Assembly (NCBI GenBank): GCA_903929045.1
Contig: CAIYTE010000105.1
Location: 1 to 37,734 of the forward strand
DNA length: 37,734 nt
Source: an uncultured Hyphomicrobiales bacterium
Lineage (GTDB): Bacteria; Pseudomonadota; Alphaproteobacteria; Rhizobiales; Xanthobacteraceae
Direction: 5' to 3'
Shown: positions 8,438 to 16,124 of the stretch, in pieces
Layout: every line of letters begins with the position of its first letter
Position numbering within the stretch: position 1 is the first letter of the stretch
The notes under the pieces: generated by a model
The model's database searches: none
Seen by the model: only the letters and a program-made list of their open reading frames with translations
What the model was told of the DNA's origin: nothing
Made by a program: the position numbers and the translations under genes

Positions 8438-9022
8438 GTGAATCTGAACGAGTTTTTCAAAGCCGAATTCGCCGAACACCGCGACGTTGCCCAGCGCACA
8501 GAAGCGGCGCTCGCGTCCGGCTTCGCTGATCTCGTAACGGCTTGCGCAAAGTCGGTGCAAGGCGGCGGCAAGATCTTCTTCTTCGGCAATGGCGGCAGTG
8601 CCGCGGATGCGCAGCACCTCGCGACCGAACTGACCATCCGTTACAAAAACAACCGCGCGCCCATTGCGGCCATCGCACTCACCACCGACACGTCAGCACT
8701 CACGGCGGCCGGCAACGATCTTGGCTTCGAGCAGATTTTCGCCCGGCAGATCGAGGCCCTGGGCAAAGCAGGCGACGTCGCCATCGGCATTTCCACCTCC
8801 GGCACGAGCCCCAACCTTCTGGCCGCGTTGAAGCAGGCGCGGGACATGAAACTGGTCACGGCGGGCTTCAGCGGGAAGCAGGGCGGCACCATGGGCAGCG
8901 TCACCGACCATCTGCTCGTGGTGCCGTCGGACACCACGGCCCGCATCCAGGAAATGCATATTTTGCTGGGCCAAATGCTGTGTGGCGCGCTCGAAATCGA
9001 GCTCGGCCTGACAGCGCCCTGA
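8438..9022 (+). CDS. gmhA: Phosphoheptose isomerase-like SIS-domain protein (GmhA family)
   Basis: A 194-residue single SIS domain. GmhA converts sedoheptulose 7-phosphate to D-glycero-D-manno-heptose 7-phosphate, the first step to heptose for LPS. The GTG start at 8438 follows AAGGAG. Seen are FFFGNGGSAADAQHLATEL (47-65, with zinc ligands His60 and Glu64), STSGTSPN, and DTTARIQEMHILLGQMLC near the C-terminus (Gln171). At the place of the second zinc-ligand histidine (His180 in E. coli numbering) this protein has Gln179, codon CAA. That is an unusual substitution and could weaken zinc-dependent activity, or mark a DiaA-like SIS protein. It is coupled to the upstream dehydratase gene. gmhB lies 6.8 kb away. 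Confidence 0.82.
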   Translation: MNLNEFFKAEFAEHRDVAQRTEAALASGFADLVTACAKSVQGGGKIFFFGNGGSAADAQHLATELTIRYKNNRAPIAAIALTTDTSALTAAGNDLGFEQIFARQIEALGKAGDVAIGISTSGTSPNLLAALKQARDMKLVTAGFSGKQGGTMGSVTDHLLVVPSDTTARIQEMHILLGQMLCGALEIELGLTAP

Positions 9023-9206
9023 GCCCGACTACGTTGAGTTTTTCCGCGTCCTCGCGGTCATTTTGCTTCCCTATTCCTCGATGCGGCGTTTGACGGCAGA
9101 CTTCCGCAGGATTTTCATATCCGGAAAACTGCATTCCTGATCCTGAAAATCTCCTTGACTCACTGCCGCGCTCCGACTTCCCTTGCCGGCAGGGAGAAAA
9201 CAAAAA

Positions 9207-10082
9207 ATGACCATCACCATCCTGCCGACCCCGGCGGCCAAGGTGCGCCCGCCGCGCAGCGCCGCTACCGGCGACCGTCACAGCATCCAGTCGGTCGATC
9301 GCGCGCTCTTCTTGCTCGAGACCATCGCCGAAGCCGGCGGTGAAGCAACCCTCACCGAACTCGCCACCCGCACCGGCCTCAACATTTCGACCTGCCACCA
9401 CTTGCTGGCGACGCTCATCCAGCGCGGCTTCGCCGCGAAGGTGACGGGCCGGCGCCTCTATGCGCTCGGCTCGCGCATCATCGCGCTGTCGCATGCCTGC
9501 TTGCAGGTCGATCTGCCGCGCCGCGCGGAGCCTTATCTGGAGGCCATCAACCGGGCCACGGGCGAAACCGTGCATCTCGCCGGACTGCAGGGCGATAACG
9601 TGATCACGCTGGCCGTGCGCGAAGCGCGCCACGCGATTCGCGTGGACACCGGAAAGATCGGCAAGGTCGAGGCGCCGCATGCGACCTCGGTCGGCAAGGC
9701 GATGATGGCCTGGCTGCCGGAAGACGAAATCCGCCGTATTCTCGGCCACAATCTCAAGCGCTTCACCGACAAGACCATCACCGACATGCCGACGCTGCTG
9801 GAATCACTGCGTCACGTCCGCCGCAACGGCTACGCCATCGACCGCGAAGAATTTCTGCCCGGCGTCATCTGCGTCGGCGCCGCGATCCGCGATCAGGCCG
9901 GCACCGTCATCGGCGCCATCAGCGCCTCGACACCGGCCATGCGCGCTACGGACGAGCACATCAACCTGATGCGTGACGAAATAAGCGCGGCGACGCGTTC
10001 CTTGTCTGCCGAGTTCGGCGAGCCGGGAGCCCAGATCAAGACCGACACCAAAACAGACCGTCCGCAAGCCGTCGCCAACTAA
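9207..10082 (+). CDS. IclR-family transcriptional regulator
   Basis: A 291-residue IclR protein. A winged helix-turn-helix is at about residues 23-85 (IQSVDRALFLLETIAEAGG, LTELATRTGLNISTCHHLLATL), and the effector domain follows, with the typical RVDTGKIGKVEAPHATSVGK region and the C-terminal ISASTPAMR core. A 15-residue N-terminal extension and a polar C-terminal tail (TDTKTDRPQ) are outside the fold. ATG 9207 follows AGGGAG by 10 bp, while an upstream ATG at 9183 lacks this spacing. It heads a same-strand catabolic cluster, 46 bp before the alcohol dehydrogenase, and so probably controls it. IclR proteins in such positions respond to a pathway substrate or product; which one is unknown. Confidence 0.9.
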   Translation: MTITILPTPAAKVRPPRSAATGDRHSIQSVDRALFLLETIAEAGGEATLTELATRTGLNISTCHHLLATLIQRGFAAKVTGRRLYALGSRIIALSHACLQVDLPRRAEPYLEAINRATGETVHLAGLQGDNVITLAVREARHAIRVDTGKIGKVEAPHATSVGKAMMAWLPEDEIRRILGHNLKRFTDKTITDMPTLLESLRHVRRNGYAIDREEFLPGVICVGAAIRDQAGTVIGAISASTPAMRATDEHINLMRDEISAATRSLSAEFGEPGAQIKTDTKTDRPQAVAN

Positions 10083-10128
10083 AGCGGCGGCGTGGGCCAC
10101 TCGCATTTTCAAGTTTTTCGGAGGAAAT

Positions 10129-11298
10129 ATGTACGCACCTGCTGGCGTTAAGACGAACCATAACGCGTTTCCGATTCCCGACACGATGAAGGCGTGGATC
10201 CTCGGCGATCCGGGCGAACTCAGCATCGGTCAGAAGCCGACGCCGGTGCCGAAGAAGGCGGAAGTGCTAGTGCGTATCGATGCCGTTGCGATTTGCGCGA
10301 CCGATCTCGACAACATCTATCACGGGCCGCCGGCGATGATCGAAGGCGGCCTGCCGTTCAACAAGAATTGGACGCCCGGCCACGAATATATGGGCACGGT
10401 GGTCGCGCTCGGGCCCGGTGTCGATGAATACAAGATCGGCCAGCGCATCAGTGTCGAAATCCACGCCGGCTGCGGCCAGTGCAAGCGCTGCCGCGAAGGC
10501 ATGTACACGTCGTGCCACAACTACGGGCTCAACTACGGTGACGTAGACAAGGGCCACCGCGCCAACGGCTTCACCACCGATGGCGGCTTCTGCGAATACC
10601 AGGTCAACAACATCAACACCCTGGTCGCGATCTCCGACGAGATGACGGACGAGGAGGGCACGCTGGTCGTGACCGCCGGCACCGCGATGTACGCGCTGAC
10701 CGAACTCGGCGGCCTCGTTGCCGGTGAAAGCGTCGTCGTCACCGGCCCGGGCCCGATCGGTTTGCTCGCCGTGGCCGTCGCCAAGTCGCTCGGTGCGCAG
10801 CCGGTGATCCTGACCGGCACGCGCGACAACCGCCTCGACATCGGCACCAAGCTGGGTGCAGACCATGTCATCAACGTCCGCAAGACGCCGGATGTCGTCG
10901 CCGAAGTGAAGAAGATGAACGGCGGCAAGGGCGTCGACTATGTCGTCGAATGCTCGGCGGCGCCGAACGCGGTCAACGAAGCGCTCTATATGGTCAATCG
11001 AGGCGGCAAGGTCTGCCTCGCGGCGTTCCCGCACGACAAGGCGCTTGTCGATATCGCGCATATCGTGCGCAACAACATCTACATCTACGGCATCCGCGGC
11101 GAGGGCAAGAGCGCCACGCACCGCGCCGAGGCCTATATGCGGCAGAAGCGTTTCGACGCCACGCTGATCCACACGCACACCTTCCCGCTCGACGATCTCA
11201 AGGAAGCGCTGCGTTACGCCAAGGACCGCGTCGACGACGCCATCAAGGTGGTGGTGAAAGCCGATATGAGCAACGCCGCGAAGCAGGCGGCTGAGTAG
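10129..11298 (+). CDS. Zinc-dependent medium-chain alcohol/polyol dehydrogenase
   Basis: A 389-residue MDR-superfamily enzyme that oxidises a secondary or primary alcohol with NAD(P). Catalytic-zinc residues are Cys56 and the GHE motif (His85, Glu86). The structural zinc lobe is complete with Cys115, Cys118, Cys121 and Cys129 (CGQCKRC...SC). The cofactor loop is GPGPIG (206-211). The sequence GGFCEYQV and the overall length suit the sorbitol/threonine dehydrogenase side of the family. The start has a strong GGAGGAAAT ribosome site. About 18 residues precede the core, a longer N-terminus than usual. It lies between the IclR gene and a palindromic repeat, so it may be transcribed separately from the genes beyond the repeat. 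Confidence 0.9.
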   Translation: MYAPAGVKTNHNAFPIPDTMKAWILGDPGELSIGQKPTPVPKKAEVLVRIDAVAICATDLDNIYHGPPAMIEGGLPFNKNWTPGHEYMGTVVALGPGVDEYKIGQRISVEIHAGCGQCKRCREGMYTSCHNYGLNYGDVDKGHRANGFTTDGGFCEYQVNNINTLVAISDEMTDEEGTLVVTAGTAMYALTELGGLVAGESVVVTGPGPIGLLAVAVAKSLGAQPVILTGTRDNRLDIGTKLGADHVINVRKTPDVVAEVKKMNGGKGVDYVVECSAAPNAVNEALYMVNRGGKVCLAAFPHDKALVDIAHIVRNNIYIYGIRGEGKSATHRAEAYMRQKRFDATLIHTHTFPLDDLKEALRYAKDRVDDAIKVVVKADMSNAAKQAAE

Positions 11299-11305
11299 TT
11301 AGGTT

Positions 11306-11397
11306 GTCGTCCCCGCGAAAGCGGGGACCCAGTACGCCGTGCCGTCGCGAATCGCGCGACGGCTGTGATTACTGGATCGTCCGCCTTCGCGGACGAC
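11306..11397. repeat. Three-hairpin palindromic intergenic repeat (copy A)
   Basis: Three stems fill the gap. They are GTCCCCGC/GCGGGGAC with a GAAA loop (11309-11328), GCCGTCGCG/CGCGACGGC (11341-11363) and CGTCCGC/GCGGACG with a CTTC loop (11378-11395). CCAGTA and TACTGG (11329-11334, 11370-11375) pair around the middle stem, and GTCGTCC and GGACGAC pair at the outer ends. Positions 11306-11332 are identical over 27 nt to the reverse complement of 31861-31887, so this is a repeat family and not a one-off terminator. Confidence 0.85.
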
Positions 11398-11423
11398 TAC
11401 ACCGTAATATTTGACGAGGCTGA

Positions 11424-12332
11424 ATGCTCACCTGCGATGAATATCTGACGCCGATCTCACTGGCCGATGCTTTTGCCGCTATGGCAGCGCATCGCGGCCG
11501 GTATCGCGTCATCGCGGGTGCGACCGACACGCTGCCGTGGGCACGCGAGGGCCGCGCCGGCGACGTCAATATTCCGGTGCTGATCGACGTCGCGAAGATT
11601 CCCGAACTTAACGAACGCCAGATCGGCGACCGCCGCGTGCGCCTTGGCGCCGCCACCGCGATCCAGCGCTTTCTCGACGATGCGGCGCTCGCGCGCGCTA
11701 TGCCGGCGCTGCCGCGCTGCGCCGTGTGGTTTGCCGACGATCAGATCCGCGCCCAGGCGACGATCGGCGGCAATATCGTCAATGCGTCGCCCGCGGCCGA
11801 CGTCAATCCATGCCTCATTGCGCATGAAGCGGTGGTCGAACTGGTTTCCGCCGCCGGCACGCGCTCGATGCCGCTGCATGACTTTCTGCTCGGCCCCGGC
11901 AAGACGGCGCTGCAGGAAGACGAACTTCTCACTGCCATCGAATGCGATGCGCTGCCGGGTTACGGCGGCAGCTTCGAGAAGGTCGGTCACCGCCGTTCGC
12001 TGGTGATTTCGCTCGCCTGTCTCGCTTTCTCGGTGCGGCTCGACGTCGACGGTCGCGTCATCGAAAACACGCGCATCGGTCTGGCCGGCGTGTGCCCGGT
12101 GCCGACCCGCCTGCGCGAGGTCGAAACCTTCCTGCGCGGCAAGACCTTGTCCGCGGACGTGCTCGAACAAGCTGCCGATATGCCGCTGCACTTCGTGCAG
12201 TCCCGTTCGCGTCAGGAATACCGCCGCGACATCCTGCGCGGCTTCATGATGCGCGGCCTTATCACCGCCGCCAAGCGCGCGGGCGCCGATCCTCCCGCGC
12301 TGCCTCAGGACCTGGAGGCCGCCTATGTCTGA
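11424..12332 (+). CDS. Molybdenum hydroxylase FAD-binding subunit (CoxM/HcrB type)
   Basis: A 302-residue FAD_binding_5 protein and the medium subunit of a xanthine-dehydrogenase-family hydroxylase. It passes electrons between the iron-sulfur subunit and an acceptor. FAD contacts are seen in VIAGATDTLPWAREG (about 30-44; the usual form is AGGTDL) and TIGGNIVNASPAAD (113-126), followed by the C-terminal CO dehydrogenase flavoprotein domain. The segment QDEL-like LQEDELLTAIE and SFEKVGHRRSLVIS are typical. Gene order M-S-L is that of many Hyphomicrobiales hydroxylases. The stop overlaps the next start by 8 bp. The substrate cannot be read from this subunit. Confidence 0.9.
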   Translation: MLTCDEYLTPISLADAFAAMAAHRGRYRVIAGATDTLPWAREGRAGDVNIPVLIDVAKIPELNERQIGDRRVRLGAATAIQRFLDDAALARAMPALPRCAVWFADDQIRAQATIGGNIVNASPAADVNPCLIAHEAVVELVSAAGTRSMPLHDFLLGPGKTALQEDELLTAIECDALPGYGGSFEKVGHRRSLVISLACLAFSVRLDVDGRVIENTRIGLAGVCPVPTRLREVETFLRGKTLSADVLEQAADMPLHFVQSRSRQEYRRDILRGFMMRGLITAAKRAGADPPALPQDLEAAYV

Positions 12333-14199
12333 TCTGCAGCTCAAGGCTGTCATCAACGGCCGCAAGGTATCGCGCACCGCCAAGCCCTATCAGCGGCTGC
12401 TCGACTTCATACGCGACGACCTCAACCTGACCGGCAACAAGGAAGGCTGCGGCGCTGGCGAATGCGGCACCTGCTCGGTGTTCGTCGATGGCGTGTTGAT
12501 GAAGTCTTGCCTGTTGCCGGTGGCCAAGGCGCAAGGCGCGAAGATCGACACGATCGAGTCGCTGGCCAAGACCGGCGAATTGAGCCTGCTGCAGAAGGCG
12601 TTTCACAAGGCCGGCGCCAGTCAGTGCGGCTATTGCATTCCCGGCATGGTGATGGCGGCGACCGCGGCGTTGCGCACAAATCCCTTCGCCGACCGTGAAG
12701 AGATCAAAGAGCGGCTGGGTGGCAATATCTGCCGTTGCACCGGATATCAGAAGATCTTCGATGCTGTCGAACTGGCGCGTGACGTGCAGAACGGCCGCCT
12801 GCCGGTGACGGCGCTGGACGGTATCGACGCCGAGCAGGGCGATTACATCGGCAAGAATGTCAGCCGTATCGACGCGCCGAGCAAAGTCTCCGGCGCGCTG
12901 CGCTATGCCGGTGATATGATCATGCCGGGCATGCTGCACGTCCACGTGCTGCGCTCGCCGCATGCTCATGCGAAAATTCTGTCGATTGACACCTCTGCCG
13001 CCGAAGCGATGGAGGGCGTCGAGGGCGTCATTACGTCCGCCGATGTGCCGGGCGAAGACGGTTTCGGCGTGTTCGTGCATGACCAGCCGGTGATGGCGCG
13101 TGGCAAGGTACGTTATGTCGGTGAGGCAGTCGCCGCAGTGGCGGCGGAAGACCCGCTTGTTGCGCGGCAGGCCGCAGCGGCAATCAGGGTCGTCTACGAG
13201 CCGCTGCCGGCGGTGTTCGACGCTTTCCAGGCGATGAAGGCGGGCGCCCCCGTCGTCCACGACTACGCGCAGGACAACATCACCAAACATATTCCGATCC
13301 GCGTCGGCGACATCGAGAAAGGCTTTGCCGAGTCCGACCTCGTCATCGAGGAGAATTACGAGACGCAGGCCATCGAGCACGCCTATCTCGAGCCGGAAGC
13401 CGGTCTTTGTTACGTCGACCATGATGGCGTCGTGGTGGTGATTTCGCCAAGCCAGAACATCACGCATCACCGGCATATGCTGTCGAAGATCATCGCCAAG
13501 CCAATCAGCAAGGTGCGCTTCATCATGTCGCCGGTCGGTGGCGGCTTCGGCGGCAAGGAAGACATGATCTATCAGGGCATGCTGGCCCTGCTGGCGATGA
13601 AGACACGCCGCCCGGTGCGGCTGGTGTTCACGCGCGAGGAATCTATGGCGGTGACGGCCAAGCGTCATCCGTCGCGCACGACCTTGCGCATGGGCTTCAT
13701 GCGGACCGGCCAGATTCGTTCGGTCCAGTTCAAGATGATTTGCGACGGCGGCGCCTACGGGCTGTCGACCGAGGGCGTAATGCGCAAGGCGGCGATTCTT
13801 GGCGCCGGGCCTTATGTGGTGCCGAACCTGCAGATGGATACGATCGGCGTCTACACCAACAACACGCCATCTGGCGCTTTCCGCTCCTTCGGTGCGCTGC
13901 AGACGCAGTTCGCCACTGAAACGCATCTCGATATCGCCTGCGAGAAGCTCGGGCTCGATCCATTCGAAATCCGCCGTATCAACATGATGCAGAACGGTGC
14001 GACGACGCATACCAAGCAGAAATTGAAGTCCGTCAGCATCGGCCGCGTGCTCGATGCAGCCGAAAAGGCGAGCGGCTGGGAAAAGGGCGTATCCGGCCAA
14101 CGCAACGGCCGCAGCGATCTCGGCGGCGAAGGCCTGCGGCCCTCGGTGGGCCTCGGCGCGCGCTTTGCCGACGACGCCAAAGCAGAGGCGGCGGAATAA
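12325..14199 (+). CDS. Fused [2Fe-2S] subunit and first molybdopterin-binding domain of a molybdenum hydroxylase
   Basis: A 624-residue fusion. Residues 1-160 are the small subunit, with the plant-type cluster at Cys42, Cys47, Cys50 and Cys62 and the second cluster at Cys101, Cys104, Cys136 and Cys138. From about residue 170 comes the a/b-hammerhead domain, then the first molybdopterin-binding domain with VGGGFGGKE (404-412) and AFRSFG (518-523, Arg520). It ends after the SGW motif that normally precedes domain 2, followed by a tail rich in Gly, Arg and Ala. The domain carrying the catalytic glutamate is in the next gene, whose ATG shares one base with this stop (TAATG). Two full proteins are thus needed to make one active site. 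The family hydroxylates or reduces N-heterocycles, aldehydes or aromatic CoA esters; the substrate is unknown. Confidence 0.9.
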   Translation: MSDLQLKAVINGRKVSRTAKPYQRLLDFIRDDLNLTGNKEGCGAGECGTCSVFVDGVLMKSCLLPVAKAQGAKIDTIESLAKTGELSLLQKAFHKAGASQCGYCIPGMVMAATAALRTNPFADREEIKERLGGNICRCTGYQKIFDAVELARDVQNGRLPVTALDGIDAEQGDYIGKNVSRIDAPSKVSGALRYAGDMIMPGMLHVHVLRSPHAHAKILSIDTSAAEAMEGVEGVITSADVPGEDGFGVFVHDQPVMARGKVRYVGEAVAAVAAEDPLVARQAAAAIRVVYEPLPAVFDAFQAMKAGAPVVHDYAQDNITKHIPIRVGDIEKGFAESDLVIEENYETQAIEHAYLEPEAGLCYVDHDGVVVVISPSQNITHHRHMLSKIIAKPISKVRFIMSPVGGGFGGKEDMIYQGMLALLAMKTRRPVRLVFTREESMAVTAKRHPSRTTLRMGFMRTGQIRSVQFKMICDGGAYGLSTEGVMRKAAILGAGPYVVPNLQMDTIGVYTNNTPSGAFRSFGALQTQFATETHLDIACEKLGLDPFEIRRINMMQNGATTHTKQKLKSVSIGRVLDAAEKASGWEKGVSGQRNGRSDLGGEGLRPSVGLGARFADDAKAEAAE

Positions 14200-15215
14200 T
14201 GGCGCGCAAACGCGGACGAGGCATGGCGGCCTGCTGGTACGGCATCGCGCGCACCGCGACGATCGACCGTGCCGCGGCTTGGGCGGAAATCGACGACGGG
14301 GGCTCGGCCAAGATCGTGACCGGCGTCACGGAAATCGGCGAGGGTATTCTCACGGTGCTGGCGCAGATCGCCGCGCATGAGATGGGCATCAAGCCGGAAG
14401 ACGTCGTCATCGGCGACAATGACACCGCGCGCGCACCGGAAGCCGCGCATGCCGGCGCCACACGTCAGACCTACATGATCGGTAACGTCGTCGCGCTGGC
14501 CTCGCGCGAGGCCCGCAGCAGGCTGGTCGAGGTGCTGGCGAAGAGCTGGGACGTCGAGCCCGCCACCATCCGCACCGGCAACGGCTTCGTCTGGGCCGAA
14601 AATACCAATCAGAAGATGACGATGGGCAAGGCCGTCGAGCACTGCAAGCAGCGCGGTGTCGTGCCGGTCGGCTCGGCGACCTTCGGCACCGACACGACCG
14701 GTATTGCCGACGGCAAGGGCGGCGACGGTTCGGGCCGACCGTGGCAGGCCTATGTGTTCGGCTGTCAGGTGGCCGAGGTCGAGGTCGACACGGTCACCGG
14801 GGAAGTGCAGGTGCTCGGCGTCTGGGCCGCACACGATGTCGGCCGTGCCGTCAATCCGAAGGGCGTCGAAGGCCAAATCGAAGGCGGCATCGTGCAGGCG
14901 CTCGGCCAGGCGCTGATGGAAGACTATCAGCTCAAGGACGGCCACACGACGACGCCGGGTTTTGCCAAATACATCCTGCCGACGTCGCTCGATGTGCCGC
15001 AGGTCAATTCGATCATTGTCGAGGATCCCGATCCGCTCGGTCCCTTGGGCGTCAAAGGCATCGGCGAGCCGGCCATGGTGCCGACGGTGCCGGCCATCAT
15101 GAACGCGATCTACGACGCGGTTGGCGTGCGCATCACGTCGCTGCCGGCGTCACCGGAAAAAGTGCTGATGGCGATCCGGGCCAAGGAACGTGAGACCGCG
15201 CAGGCGGCGGAATAG
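14199..15215 (+). CDS. Second molybdopterin-binding domain of the split molybdenum hydroxylase
   Basis: A 338-residue protein that corresponds to the C-terminal half of a normal 750-800-residue large subunit. It begins with KRGRGMAACWYG, which is usually internal to that subunit, and holds VTEIGEGILTVLAQIAA, the cofactor-binding AHDVGRAVNP and IEGGIVQALGQAL, and KGIGEPAM with the catalytic Glu290. No [2Fe-2S] or hammerhead part is present. The start overlaps the previous stop by one base, so re-initiation should give equal amounts of the two halves. The alternative that a single ancestral frame was broken by mutation is less likely, since both halves keep all key residues and a neat start/stop junction. 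Confidence 0.9.
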   Translation: MARKRGRGMAACWYGIARTATIDRAAAWAEIDDGGSAKIVTGVTEIGEGILTVLAQIAAHEMGIKPEDVVIGDNDTARAPEAAHAGATRQTYMIGNVVALASREARSRLVEVLAKSWDVEPATIRTGNGFVWAENTNQKMTMGKAVEHCKQRGVVPVGSATFGTDTTGIADGKGGDGSGRPWQAYVFGCQVAEVEVDTVTGEVQVLGVWAAHDVGRAVNPKGVEGQIEGGIVQALGQALMEDYQLKDGHTTTPGFAKYILPTSLDVPQVNSIIVEDPDPLGPLGVKGIGEPAMVPTVPAIMNAIYDAVGVRITSLPASPEKVLMAIRAKERETAQAAE

Positions 15216-15226
15216 GCGAGGCGCGT

Positions 15227-16090
15227 ATGAGTGACGTTCAAGAGCAGGCGGCTGTACAAGAGGTTCCGTTTCAGGTGCCCTTGCAGCACATCCGCCGGCT
15301 GGCGGGATTGTTGCCCGGCGCCTGGCCGGTGGCGGTGAACGGCGTACGGGTCGCGGCGAGCGTGCGGCCGGCGAGATTCGTCATCGGCGGTGGCGACGAC
15401 ACGCCCGTCACCATGCCACGCTCGGCGTTTCAGGTGGTCTATCCCGACTGCACGGTGATGATCGACTCCGGGCTCGACCAGGAGACGCATGACGCTTTCT
15501 CGACGCCCGACAAACGCGAGCCTTATTTTTCGGCCGAGTTCGCCAAGCTGCAAAAGGCGTTGAATACGGCCCGCATAATCGTGCTGACGCATTTCCACGC
15601 CGACCACGTCGCCGGCGTGACGCAGGCCGACAATTTCAACGAGCTGGCGGCCAAGACCTTCATCACTGTCGCCACGGCGCAGTGCCTGCTCAATACGCCG
15701 CACAAGCCGCATCTGATGATGACGGCGGAGCGCATCAACCAGTTCAACATCTTCGATTATGGCGACGCCTATCCGATCGCGCCAGGCATGGTGCTGATCA
15801 AAACGCCGGGCCATTCGATCGATCACCAGATGGTCTACATCGCATTGCAGTCGGGCCGCGAGATACTGCACAGCGTCGATGTCGGCTGGGTGCTCGACAA
15901 TATCGCGCAGATCAAGGGCAAGGCGGCGCCCTGGGTCAAGGAAGACGTGCCAATGGTGATGGGCCAGCTGCGCTGGCTCAATGCCGTTCTGAATAAAGAA
16001 AAGAACGTGACGCTGCTCGTCACGCATGACGATGTACTGCTGACAAAGCTGACACAGAGCGGCGACATCGGCGGTGAGCTGATTTTCTAG
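15227..16090 (+). CDS. Metallo-beta-lactamase-fold hydrolase
   Basis: A 287-residue MBL-fold protein. The zinc motif THFHADHVAG gives His122, His124, Asp126 and His127. Downstream come TPGHSIDHQM (third metal histidine), SVDVGW in the bridging-Asp position, and LVTHDD near the end. The N-terminal 45 residues are not part of the fold. Within the family the layout is closest to lactonase- or glyoxalase-II-like hydrolases; class B beta-lactamases are shorter with different spacing. It lies 11 bp after the molybdenum hydroxylase genes, so a role in hydrolysing a lactone or thioester made in this pathway is a reasonable inference, not proof. Confidence 0.85.
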   Translation: MSDVQEQAAVQEVPFQVPLQHIRRLAGLLPGAWPVAVNGVRVAASVRPARFVIGGGDDTPVTMPRSAFQVVYPDCTVMIDSGLDQETHDAFSTPDKREPYFSAEFAKLQKALNTARIIVLTHFHADHVAGVTQADNFNELAAKTFITVATAQCLLNTPHKPHLMMTAERINQFNIFDYGDAYPIAPGMVLIKTPGHSIDHQMVYIALQSGREILHSVDVGWVLDNIAQIKGKAAPWVKEDVPMVMGQLRWLNAVLNKEKNVTLLVTHDDVLLTKLTQSGDIGGELIF

Positions 16091-16124
16091 GAAGAGCGCA
16101 CAAAAAACAATCAAGGGGGGAACG

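Noticed and set aside
9044-9057. CCGCG/CGCGG hairpin after gmhA as a terminator
   Set aside because: A 5-bp stem with a broken T-tract is too weak to call.
9100-9135. TTTTC...GGAAAA dyad before the first IclR gene, with a similar TTTTCC/GGAAAA at 36511-36523
   Set aside because: Arms are only five or six bp and the two genes are unrelated, so chance similarity is likely.
12262-14100. A 612-codon open frame antisense to the molybdenum hydroxylase genes
   Set aside because: The composition (His, Arg, Asp, Ala-rich, no domain pattern) is that of a GC-rich shadow, and the plus strand encodes complete conserved motifs over the same bases.
15227-16090. Quorum-quenching lactonase (AiiA-like) role for the MBL protein
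   Set aside because: HxHxDH fits, but it is shared by many MBL hydrolases, and the operon context points to a catabolic step.
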